Source of the DNA: an uncultured Blautia sp.
GTDB lineage: Bacteria; Bacillota; Clostridia; Lachnospirales; Lachnospiraceae
NCBI GenBank assembly: GCA_900549015.1
Contig: URMH01000003.1
Span: 30,595-94,594, forward strand
DNA length: 64,000 bases
Direction: 5' to 3'
In this document: piece after piece, positions 1 through 7,675 of the stretch
Numbering within the stretch: position 1 is the stretch's first letter
Layout of the letters: each line of letters starts with the position of its first letter
Program-made: the position numbers and the translations under genes
Notes under the pieces: generated by a model
Told to the model about the DNA's origin: nothing
Databases searched by the model: none
Seen by the model: only the letters and a program-made list of their open reading frames with translations

Positions 1-734
1 ACTTTTAAGGTTTTTCCGTTTAAAAACGTATAAGCGCTTGGCCAGGGATTTAAGCCCCTTACAAGGCGTTCCAGCACTTCTGCGCTTTTTGTGAAATCAA
101 GAAGCCCCATCTGCTTTGTGATCATGGCAGCATATGGAGTGGGACTTTCTTCCGGCTGCTTTTCGTATACGGCAGTTCCGTCAAAAATGGAAGGCAGAGT
201 TTTTACTAATAAGTCTGCCCCTGCTTTTGATAATTTATCAAAAAGACTTCCTCCCGTTTCCTCCTTTGAAAGAACAACTACCTCTTTTGAAATCATATCA
301 CCAGTGTCAAGACCTTCTCCCATTTTCTGGATCGTAACACCGGATTCTTTTTCCCCGTCGATCACCGCCTGCTGAATCGGAGCTGCCCCTCTGTACTTCG
401 GAAGAAGAGACGCGTGAATGTTGATACAGCCAAAACGCGGCAGCGTCAGGATTGTTTTTGGAATAATCTGTCCGAAAGCTGCCACCACAATAAGATCCGG
501 TGCAATGCCTTTCAAAGTTTCCTGAAATTCCGGATCTCTTACCTTTGTCGGCTGATGCACAGGAATCCCAAGGGAGACTGCCTCCTCTTTTACAGGAGTC
601 GGCAGCATGGTTTTTCCTCTTCCTTTCGGCTTGTCCGGCTGCGTCACAACTGCCGCAACCTCATAGCCCGCCTCCTTCATTGCGCGAAGAGGCAGAACTG
701 CAAAATCCGGTGTTCCCATATAAACAATTTTCAT
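1..734 (-). CDS. fmt: Methionyl-tRNA formyltransferase, 3' part cut by window edge
   Basis: Fmt formylates initiator Met-tRNA using 10-formyl-tetrahydrofolate. Reading the minus strand from the ATG at 734 gives an open frame running off the left edge (about 244 residues seen). It opens with MKIVYMGTPDFAVLPL, contains the family motif HASLLPKYRGAAPIQ (catalytic Asn/His region) and continues into the linker to the C-terminal tRNA-binding domain, which is outside the window. The gene lies 22 bases after the def stop, the usual def-fmt pairing: Fmt adds the formyl group that Def later removes. A GGAGGTGA ribosome site precedes the ATG. Identity is secure; only the end is missing. Confidence 0.95.
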   Translation of the reverse strand, partial: MKIVYMGTPDFAVLPLRAMKEAGYEVAAVVTQPDKPKGRGKTMLPTPVKEEAVSLGIPVHQPTKVRDPEFQETLKGIAPDLIVVAAFGQIIPKTILTLPRFGCINIHASLLPKYRGAAPIQQAVIDGEKESGVTIQKMGEGLDTGDMISKEVVVLSKEETGGSLFDKLSKAGADLLVKTLPSIFDGTAVYEKQPEESPTPYAAMITKQMGLLDFTKSAEVLERLVRGLNPWPSAYTFLNGKTLK

Positions 735-756
735 AATCTGTCACCTCCCGGAGCTT

Positions 757-1251
757 TTATTCTCCGTCATAATATTCATAATCGTCCTCGTCATAAGTGG
801 CTCTGTGAAGTTCTCCCTCCACAAGGTCTGTATAAAGCTTTCCGTCCAGATGGTCGATCTCGTGACAGAAAGCGCGGGCAAGAAGTGCCTCTCCCTCATA
901 TTCCACTTCTTCCATATCTTCTGTGAGCGCTTTTACCTTCACATAATTCGGACGCGTTACCTGTCCTGACATGCCCGGAACGCTTAAACAGCCTTCATCA
1001 CCTGTCTGCTCTCCGGAAGTCTCTGTAATTTCCGGGTTAATAAGAACAAGCGGACCGTCCCCCACATCAATGACAACGATTCTTTTTAAAATTCCAACCT
1101 GAGGAGCGGCAAGACCCACGCCGTTATTTTCATACATGGTGTCCAGCATATCCTCCACAAGTTCTTTAAGACGCGGCGTCATTTCCTCCACCGGTCTGCA
1201 TTTCTTTGTAAGTACAGAATCTCCCTCTGTTCTGATTGTTCTAAGTGCCAT
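757..1251 (-). CDS. def: Peptide deformylase
   Basis: Def removes the N-formyl group from nascent proteins with a metal-dependent mechanism. All three signature motifs are visible: [16 protein letters not shown] (metal-ligand Cys) and HEIDHLDG (two His ligands and catalytic Glu). I chose the ATG at 1251 (164 residues, starting [11 protein letters not shown]) because AAAGGAAG sits just upstream; the open frame extends to 1302 but that extension has no ribosome site and is basic and unlike the family. The acidic C-terminal tail ([12 protein letters not shown]) is typical of clostridial versions. It lies between priA and fmt and is probably cotranscribed with both. Confidence 0.96.
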   Translation of the reverse strand: MALRTIRTEGDSVLTKKCRPVEEMTPRLKELVEDMLDTMYENNGVGLAAPQVGILKRIVVIDVGDGPLVLINPEITETSGEQTGDEGCLSVPGMSGQVTRPNYVKVKALTEDMEEVEYEGEALLARAFCHEIDHLDGKLYTDLVEGELHRATYDEDDYEYYDGE

Positions 1252-1288
1252 TTTCTTACTTCCTTTCTTCTCTTTTTTTGTTCTGCCT

Positions 1289-3514
1289 TTATGCAAAATC
1301 AAACTGTATGTATATTTTCCGGAATCCGGAATTAATTTCCATGTATTTTTCTATTTTATCTTTTATATTTACAAGTGTATGATAATCCTCATGCTTTAAA
1401 TAAAGCACCTGTTTATACACATCTTTTACTTTTCCAACCGGAGCCGAAGCCGGTCCGATCACATGAAGACCATCTCCATGATACGCCTTTTTTACAAACT
1501 GCCCAATATAATACATTCCCTTTGAAAGCCGCTCTTCCTCCTCACATGCCCCAAGAATGGCAAGCATATGGGAAGCCGGGGGATAGTCAAGAAGGAGGCG
1601 GTAACTCATCTCCTCCTGATAAAAGGCTTCATAATCCTGGCAGGACGCAGCCTGAATGCTGTAATGCTCCGGGTGATACGTCTGAATAATAGCTTTTCCC
1701 CGCCGCACCCCTCTTCCGGAACGCCCCACTGCCTGGGTAAGAAGCTGAAACGTCCTCTCCGCACACCGATAATCCGAGGCATTTAACGACATATCTGCTG
1801 CGATCACTCCCACAAGCGTCACGCCGGGAAAATCGTGTCCCTTCACGATCATCTGTGTTCCGATCAAAATATCTGCCTCGTGCGCTGAAAACGCCCTTAA
1901 AATCTGTTCATAGCTTCCCTTATTTCTTGTTGTATCATAATCCATGCGAAGAACCCGGGCATTTGGAAAGTTTTTATGGATAATCTGCTCAATCTGCTGG
2001 GTTCCTGCTTTAAATCCTCCAATATAAGGAGAACTGCAGACAGGACAGATTTCCGGCTTTGGCGTCTCATACCCGCAGTAATGACAGATCAGCCTTCCGT
2101 TATTGTGTTCTGAAAGAGATACGTCGCAATGGGGACATTTCATAACGTGTCCGCAGGAACGGCACGATACAAATCCCGCGTAGCCTCTCCTGTTTAAAAA
2201 AAGCATTGCCTGTTCTCCCTTTTCAAGACAGGCGCTGATCTCCTCTGAAAGACTTCTGCTTAATATGGAACGGTTTCCTGCCTTTAATTCTTCCCGCAGA
2301 TCAACGATTGATACCTCAGGAAGCGGGCGCGCCTCATATCTGGAATTGAGGTTTACGAGAAGATACTCTCCCCTTTCCGCCCGGCTGTATGCTTCCAGGG
2401 ACGGGGTTGCAGAACCCATCACAACGTAAGCGCCCTCTGTCTCTGCCCTGTACACTGCCGTCTCTCTCGCGTGGTACCTTGGGGTATTTTCGCTTTTGTA
2501 AGTCGGTTCATGCTCCTCGTCTATAATGATCAGTCCCAGATTGGGAAACGGAGTGAAAAGAGCAGAACGGGGTCCTACCATAATCCTGCATTCTCCTCTT
2601 TTTGCCCGCTTGAACTGGTCGTAGCGCTCTCCCTGAGAAAGTCTGGAATTTAATACAGATACCTGATCTCCAAATCGCCCGTAAAACCGGCGTACCGTCT
2701 GATACGTAAGCGCAATTTCCGGAATCAGGACGATTGCCTGCTTTCCTTTGCTTACCACCTCTTCGATCAGTTCCATGTACACCTGGGTTTTTCCGCTCCC
2801 TGTTACGCCCCGGATCAGGACAGGGCGGGGCTTCTCCTGTCTCCATTCTTCTCTTATCTCCTCCACCGCATTTTTCTGCAAAGGCGTAAGAGAAAAGTGT
2901 TCCTTCTCAGCTTCCATTTCCGGAGAAACTGCATTTCTGTAAATCTCGCTGCTTTTTACGGAAAGAATCCCCTGTTCCGTAAAATATTTCATAACAGAAG
3001 GAGACGCCCCCATATTTTTTACAGCGTCTGTATAGTCCACACTTTTATCCGGGCTCTCCAGCACAGAACGGAGAAGCCTTATTCTTGCCTTATACCTTGT
3101 ATTTTCAAGCTCTTTTAAAATCCTCTGTCCTTCCGTTTCTTCTGTATCAAGACAGATTCTTCTCTTTTCTTTTGCCCTGACTGTCTCCTGAATGGGAAGA
3201 ACCGTCTTCAGCGCCTGGATCATAGTAGAACCATACTGCTCCTTTAACCAGGCTGCAAGCGCGATAAGCCTTGCCTCTGTAGTATCTTCGCTGCTTTTAA
3301 ACTCTACAATCTCCTTGATCCTCTCCGGAGAAAAGGACGGCGTATCCGAAAGTCCTACCACATATCCCTTTCTCACGGAATTTCTGTTTCCAAAGGGAAC
3401 GGAAACTACCATTCCCACGCGTATTTCTCCCTGAAGTCTCTCCGGCACTTTATACTGGAAGCTCCGGTCAAGCTTATCATGAGAAATATCAATAATTACA
3501 TCTGCATAAATCAT
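1289..3514 (-). CDS. priA: Primosomal protein N' (replication restart helicase PriA)
   Basis: PriA is a 3'-5' DNA helicase that reloads the replisome at stalled forks. The 741-residue product has the 3'BD-type N-terminus (starting [19 protein letters not shown]), a Walker A motif GVTGSGKT, the DEEH Walker B box, motif [10 protein letters not shown], and between the helicase lobes a zinc-binding region with paired Cys motifs ([22 protein letters not shown]). Length matches the family. It starts 13 bases after the murE stop and ends 37 bases before def, so it belongs to the murE-priA-def-fmt run. The ribosome site at its ATG is weak, suggesting low expression or coupling to murE. Confidence 0.96.
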   Translation of the reverse strand: MIYADVIIDISHDKLDRSFQYKVPERLQGEIRVGMVVSVPFGNRNSVRKGYVVGLSDTPSFSPERIKEIVEFKSSEDTTEARLIALAAWLKEQYGSTMIQALKTVLPIQETVRAKEKRRICLDTEETEGQRILKELENTRYKARIRLLRSVLESPDKSVDYTDAVKNMGASPSVMKYFTEQGILSVKSSEIYRNAVSPEMEAEKEHFSLTPLQKNAVEEIREEWRQEKPRPVLIRGVTGSGKTQVYMELIEEVVSKGKQAIVLIPEIALTYQTVRRFYGRFGDQVSVLNSRLSQGERYDQFKRAKRGECRIMVGPRSALFTPFPNLGLIIIDEEHEPTYKSENTPRYHARETAVYRAETEGAYVVMGSATPSLEAYSRAERGEYLLVNLNSRYEARPLPEVSIVDLREELKAGNRSILSRSLSEEISACLEKGEQAMLFLNRRGYAGFVSCRSCGHVMKCPHCDVSLSEHNNGRLICHYCGYETPKPEICPVCSSPYIGGFKAGTQQIEQIIHKNFPNARVLRMDYDTTRNKGSYEQILRAFSAHEADILIGTQMIVKGHDFPGVTLVGVIAADMSLNASDYRCAERTFQLLTQAVGRSGRGVRRGKAIIQTYHPEHYSIQAASCQDYEAFYQEEMSYRLLLDYPPASHMLAILGACEEEERLSKGMYYIGQFVKKAYHGDGLHVIGPASAPVGKVKDVYKQVLYLKHEDYHTLVNIKDKIEKYMEINSGFRKIYIQFDFA

Positions 3515-3527
3515 GTATCTGCACTTT

Positions 3528-4985
3528 CTATTTTCCCGCCAGAATCTCTGCGATCAGGACTCTCTCGTCCATCGGATATTTTTTGCCCCGGATTTCCTGA
3601 TAATCTTCGTGCCCTTTCCCTGCAAGAATAATAATATCTCCCGGTTCTCCGTGAGAAATCGCGTAAGCAATGGCTTCCTTACGGTCGATAATCTCCACAT
3701 ATTTTCCGTCTGTTTTCTCAATTCCTGTTTTAATGTCGTCTATGATCGCCTGGGGATCTTCATTTCTCGGATTATCTGACGTAATGATGGTAAGGTCTGA
3801 AAGGCGTCCGGAAACTTCTCCCATCTCAAAACGGCGAAGTCTGGAACGGTTTCCGCCGCAGCCGAAAAGGCACACCAGCCTGTGCGGGTGATACTCCCGA
3901 AGGGTACTTAAAAGGCTTTCCAACGCCATAGCATTGTGAGCATAGTCAATCATCAGGGTAAATTCGTCTGAGACTTTTACCATCTCAATTCTTCCCTTTA
4001 CCTTCGCCACCTTCAAAGCCCTTATAATATTTTCTTCTGACACCTTAAAATGACGGCAGATTGCAATAGCAGTCAGAGAATTGTAGATGCTGAATTTTCC
4101 CGGAATATCAATCTCCACCGGAAAATCCATCAGCCCCTTTAAGTGGTAGGAAATGCCAAGACTTCCCTTTCCGCTTATCAGCTTCGCATCCTCTGCGCGC
4201 AGATCTGCCTTTTCAGAAAATCCATATGTCTCAAGAGCACACGTATGCCCTTCCACAATTTTTTCAAAATGCTCGTCGTCCCGGTTTACGATTCCCACAC
4301 GGCACTGTTTTAAGAGCATCGCCTTACAGGAAAGATAATGCTCAAAATCTCTGTGCTCATTTGGTCCTATATGATCCGGCTCAATATTTGTGAAAATTCC
4401 GAAATCAAACACAAATCCCTGTGTTCTGTGAAGCATCAGACCCTGGGAGGACACCTCCATTACCACGCAGTCGCAGCCAGCTTCCACCATCTCATGAAAA
4501 TACTGCTGTATCACATAAGATTCCGGAGTCGTATTTGCCGCCGGAATTACTTTGTCTCCGATGATCGCCTCGATCGTACCGATCAGACCAACCTTGTATC
4601 CTGCGTTTTCCAGAATAGACTTTACCATGTATGTGGTCGTCGTCTTTCCTTTTGTTCCTGTAATTCCGATTGTTTTCAGCTTTTCTGCAGGGTGGCCGAA
4701 ATAGGCGGCAGAAATAAACGCCATCGCATAGCGTGTATCTTTTACAAGAATTACCGTAACATCTTCAGGCGCTTCTGTCTCTTCCTCCACAATGAGAGTT
4801 TTCGCTCCCTTTTTGACCACATCGGGGATAAACTTATGTCCGTCCACAACAGCGCCCCGGATACAGATAAACATGGAGCCTTCCTCTGCCTTTCTGGAAT
4901 CGTAGGCAACGGAAGTCACCTCCCGCTCCACATCTCCCTGCAGGCATGTATATTCCAAATGTTCCAATAAGGCTGATACCTTCAT
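3528..4985 (-). CDS. murE: UDP-N-acetylmuramoyl-tripeptide synthetase, meso-DAP type
   Basis: MurE adds the third amino acid to the peptidoglycan stem peptide in the cytoplasm, with ATP hydrolysis. The Mur-ligase motifs are present: GITGTKGKTTTTYM (ATP loop), TTPES, and SDNPRNEDP. The DNPR tetrad is the known mark of meso-diaminopimelate-adding enzymes, in line with dapF elsewhere in the window. The start is the ATG at 4985 (485 residues, MKVSALLEHLEY), preceded by a doubled SD (AGGAGGAAT, with GGAGGAG before it); an open extension to 5054 is ignored. The leader between the surface-protein gene and this start can fold in two exclusive ways (see findings). Confidence 0.95.
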   Translation of the reverse strand: MKVSALLEHLEYTCLQGDVEREVTSVAYDSRKAEEGSMFICIRGAVVDGHKFIPDVVKKGAKTLIVEEETEAPEDVTVILVKDTRYAMAFISAAYFGHPAEKLKTIGITGTKGKTTTTYMVKSILENAGYKVGLIGTIEAIIGDKVIPAANTTPESYVIQQYFHEMVEAGCDCVVMEVSSQGLMLHRTQGFVFDFGIFTNIEPDHIGPNEHRDFEHYLSCKAMLLKQCRVGIVNRDDEHFEKIVEGHTCALETYGFSEKADLRAEDAKLISGKGSLGISYHLKGLMDFPVEIDIPGKFSIYNSLTAIAICRHFKVSEENIIRALKVAKVKGRIEMVKVSDEFTLMIDYAHNAMALESLLSTLREYHPHRLVCLFGCGGNRSRLRRFEMGEVSGRLSDLTIITSDNPRNEDPQAIIDDIKTGIEKTDGKYVEIIDRKEAIAYAISHGEPGDIIILAGKGHEDYQEIRGKKYPMDERVLIAEILAGK

Positions 4986-4993
4986 ATTCCATT

Positions 4994-5067
4994 CCTCCTG
5001 CTCCTCCTTTTGCCAAAGCAGACCGGAGGTATTTATTCTTTTATAGAATATCACACCTCCCCCCGGT
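4994..5067 (-). promoter_or_regulatory. murE leader with competing base-pairing arms
   Basis: On the minus strand the leader holds arm A (ACCGGGGGGAGGT, 5067-5055), arm B (ACCTCCGGT, 5030-5022) and the double SD (GGAGGAGCAGGAGG, 5007-4994). Arm B carries CCTCC, which can pair either with arm A, leaving the SD open, or with the SD, hiding it. This is visible complementarity only; no known riboswitch class is recognised. Confidence 0.35.
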
Positions 5068-5069
5068 TT

Positions 5070-6269
5070 TCAATGTTTCCTTTTCCCTTTCAACACCGGC
5101 ACAAGAAGAATACAGAGCATTGCGGAAGCCGCAAGCAGGGAGTGCATCTTTTCCATTTTTGTCCTGTCTTCTGTTTTCGGAATTTCCTTGCCTTCATATT
5201 GAATTGCCGATGTACCGCCCTGTATCTGAACAGGAACCGGCGTGGGCGTATCCAAAACCTTCAGCGTCTGTACAGACGCCTGCGCAGTCACTTCACGCTC
5301 TCCCGTCTCCTTTGAAAGAACGGTCACTTCGTTTAAAAGTTTTCCTTCCACGCCTCTTTCCGGCAATTTCACCTTTGCTTTCAGAACAATACATTCCCCC
5401 GGATTCAAAATGGGAATAAAAGCTTTATCTTTTGCCTCGTTTAATTCCACGCCTTCTTTTTCCACAAATTCCGCACGGATCCCTTCTTTCAGAAATCTCT
5501 CTGTCGTAATGAGGGAATGGAGGGTAAGTTCCCCTGTATTCTGAATCCGTATCTCATAAGAAATTTCTTCTCCCGCTACGGCAGTCGAGCGGTCTGCAAT
5601 CTTCTCCACTGAAAAATCCGCTTTCAGAGGTTCTATCTCCGACGTGCAGACCGCTTCCAGAGAAACTCCATCTTCCAGAGAAGCAGTCACTGTACAGGTA
5701 AGGGGTTCTTTCTGTTCCGGAAGAAGCTGAGCTGTAAGGAAAAGAAGAACTTCCTGACCGGGTTCCAGAACAGACAGAACGCTTCTGTCTTCCTGAAAAT
5801 TAAGACCCGAAGCTTCCTGCCACTGCCATGTAACTTTCGGACAGGAAAAAGCAGCGTTCAAAATAATATCAGAAATTTTCTCTTCTCCTGTGTTTTTCAG
5901 GGCAACTTCATACACTGCCGCTTCTCCTGCTTTTAAGACAGGCTCCCCGTTCAGCAAAAGTGTGAGTGGGTTTTTAATTTCTTCTTCCTCTTCTGCGCTC
6001 TCCTCTTTGTTTTCTTCCGTTACTTCTTCCGGCGTTTCTTCTGTATCTTCCTTTTCTTTTTCTTCCTGTTTTTCTTCTGTATCTGTCACTTCCTGCCGAC
6101 TCTGTTCTCCGTCCCACAGTTCTGCATTTACTGTTCCGTCACTGAGTTCCATTTTTTCCACATCTGCGCCAGAAACTTTTTCGCAGTTTCCCCAGTTTCC
6201 ACATAAAAACAGCAATGTAAAAATCACAGCGGCAGCTTCCCCTGCGTGTTTCCTGATTCTTTTTTTCAT
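5070..6269 (-). CDS. Secreted surface protein, DUF11-like repeats, sortase-type C-terminus
   Basis: Not recognised as a named protein. The 399-residue product begins MKKRIRKHAGEAAAVIF with a basic stretch and hydrophobic signal peptide, followed by a strongly acidic Glu/Thr-rich segment (about residues 60-115), then two or three beta-sandwich repeats of the DUF11/CARDB sort (NTGEEKISD, NTGELTLHS). The C-terminus has IPKTED (about residue 363), a hydrophobic span and the basic tail KGKRKH. That layout is a sortase cell-wall sorting signal, but the usual LPxTG Gly is replaced by Glu. AGGAGGTATTTATG defines the start at 6269. It precedes murE, so it may be made alongside wall precursor synthesis. 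The function (adhesion or wall scaffold) is inference. Confidence 0.7.
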   Translation of the reverse strand: MKKRIRKHAGEAAAVIFTLLFLCGNWGNCEKVSGADVEKMELSDGTVNAELWDGEQSRQEVTDTEEKQEEKEKEDTEETPEEVTEENKEESAEEEEEIKNPLTLLLNGEPVLKAGEAAVYEVALKNTGEEKISDIILNAAFSCPKVTWQWQEASGLNFQEDRSVLSVLEPGQEVLLFLTAQLLPEQKEPLTCTVTASLEDGVSLEAVCTSEIEPLKADFSVEKIADRSTAVAGEEISYEIRIQNTGELTLHSLITTERFLKEGIRAEFVEKEGVELNEAKDKAFIPILNPGECIVLKAKVKLPERGVEGKLLNEVTVLSKETGEREVTAQASVQTLKVLDTPTPVPVQIQGGTSAIQYEGKEIPKTEDRTKMEKMHSLLAASAMLCILLVPVLKGKRKH

Positions 6270-6473
6270 AAATACCTCCTTAATTTTTTGTTTTCCAAAT
6301 GGATTTTTTTTGCCGAACGGCATGAAATAAAATAGAATTTTCAGATATGTACATATTATCATTTTCCAGTAAAAAGTACAAGGTTTTTTCAGAAAATCAA
6401 ATTATTTTAAGATTTATTTATAAATTTTCGATATATTTTATACTTACGTCATACTTTGCACACAGTTACCCGA

Positions 6474-6570
6474 TATAATAGGTCTTGGATAGATGAAAAC
6501 CACTCTCTATCTCCCCCCTCAAAAAGTAAAGAAAAAGCTGCCGTATGAAAATACAGGCGGCTTTTTCTTT
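6474..6570 (+). ncRNA. Candidate small RNA or short leader ending in a strong terminator
   Basis: A TATAAT box at 6474-6479 (no good -35) is followed by about 45 bases holding GATAGA/TCTATC inverted arms and the C-rich stretch TCTCCCCCCTC (6509-6519). A hairpin at 6532-6566 plus a U-rich tail ends it. The C-rich loop is complementary to a G-rich Shine-Dalgarno region, a pattern seen in several Gram-positive small RNAs. It could instead be an attenuated leader of arcC, which begins at 6644. The rest of the 6270-6643 gap is AT-rich with no gene seen. Confidence 0.4.
6532..6570 (+). terminator. Rho-independent terminator upstream of arcC
   Basis: The stem AAAAAGCTGCC pairs with GGCGGCTTTTT (one G-U pair) and is capped by the perfect small hairpin GTAT-GAAA-ATAC. 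It is followed by CTTTTGTTCTT. No gene ends just upstream on the plus strand, which is why a short RNA is proposed. Confidence 0.8.
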
Positions 6571-6643
6571 TGTTCTTGCAATTCACATACTGCTCTTTTA
6601 TAATTATCTTTATAACAGCAAAAAAAGAAAAGAGGTATCTCCT

Positions 6644-7573
6644 ATGAACGAAAAAATCGTAGTAGTTGCACTTGGCCATAGAGCTCTGGGAACCACCCTT
6701 CCGGAGCAGAAAGAAGCCACAAGAGCCGCTGCAAAAGCAGTTGCAGATTTAGTTGAGGAAGGCGCAAAGGTTGTCATCTCCCACAGCAACGGTCCACAGG
6801 TAGGAATGATCCACACAGCCATGAATGAGTTCGGAAAAGCACACCCGGATTACACGTTCGCTCCTATGTCCGTATGCTCTGCCATGAGCCAGGGCTATAT
6901 TGGCTATGACCTTCAAAATTCCATACGGGCAGAGCTTCTCTCAAGAGGCATTTATAAGCCTGTAAGCACAGTCCTCACACAGGTTGTGATTGACCCTTAC
7001 GACGATGCTTTTGCAGAACCGGAAAAAATCATCGGACGTGTTTTAAATGAGGAAGAAGCAGAAATCGAGGAGGAAAAAGGAAACTTTGTCACTCCATGCG
7101 AAGGAGGCTACCGCAGAATCCTCGCTGCGCCAAGACCGCAGCGCATTGTGGAATTTGAGACAATCCGCACACTCACAGATGCAGGACAGGTAGTCATCGC
7201 AGCCGGCGGCGGCGGTATTCCTGTTCTGGAACAGGGCATTCAGCTTCACGGAGCAAGCGCCATTATTGAAAAAGACCTGGCAGCAGGACTTATGGCAGAA
7301 GAATTAAACGCAGATACTTTGATGATCCTCACAAGCGTGGAAAAAGTAAGCCTGAATCTCGGAAAAGACAATGAAGAATTTCTGGACACAATCTCTGTAC
7401 AGCAGGCGAAGGAATATATGGAAGCAAACCAGTTTGCACCAGGCTCCATGCTTCCAAAATTTGAAGCAGGAATTTCCTTCATTGAAAAAGGAGAAGGAAG
7501 ACGTACGATCATCACAGATATTTCTCATGCCAAAGACGGATACCTTGAAACAACAGGAACCATCATAAAATAA
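6644..7573 (+). CDS. arcC: Carbamate kinase
   Basis: Carbamate kinase makes ATP from carbamoyl phosphate and ADP, the last step of fermentative arginine, agmatine or ureide breakdown. The 309-residue protein has the amino-acid-kinase fold signatures: MNEKIVVVALGHRALGTTL at the N-terminus, the SHSNGPQVG loop, the AAGGGGIPV glycine loop and GSMLPKFEAG near the end. The ATG at 6644 follows AGAGGTATCTCCT; the longer open frame from 6545 passes through the terminator and is rejected. No arcA or arcB lies beside it, so the source of carbamoyl phosphate is encoded elsewhere. A bidirectional terminator separates it from convergent nrdD. Confidence 0.95.
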   Translation: MNEKIVVVALGHRALGTTLPEQKEATRAAAKAVADLVEEGAKVVISHSNGPQVGMIHTAMNEFGKAHPDYTFAPMSVCSAMSQGYIGYDLQNSIRAELLSRGIYKPVSTVLTQVVIDPYDDAFAEPEKIIGRVLNEEEAEIEEEKGNFVTPCEGGYRRILAAPRPQRIVEFETIRTLTDAGQVVIAAGGGGIPVLEQGIQLHGASAIIEKDLAAGLMAEELNADTLMILTSVEKVSLNLGKDNEEFLDTISVQQAKEYMEANQFAPGSMLPKFEAGISFIEKGEGRRTIITDISHAKDGYLETTGTIIK

Positions 7574-7619
7574 GCTGCTTTAAAAAACAGTTTCTTCTTA
7601 ATATACAATGAAGGACAGC

Positions 7620-7665
7620 AAAAGACGGGATAGGCATACAGGCTGATATGCTTCCCGTCTTTTTA
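7620..7665. terminator. Bidirectional terminator between arcC and nrdD
   Basis: AAAGACGGGA pairs with TCCCGTCTTT, with an inner GCATA/TATGC stem, flanked by A-run and T-run. It sits between two convergent genes and serves both strands. Confidence 0.85.
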
Positions 7666-7675
7666 ATTACTATAT

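Noticed and set aside
414..926. Plus-strand 170-codon open frame across fmt and def
   Set aside because: It lies antisense to two clear genes and has no SD or recognisable domain.
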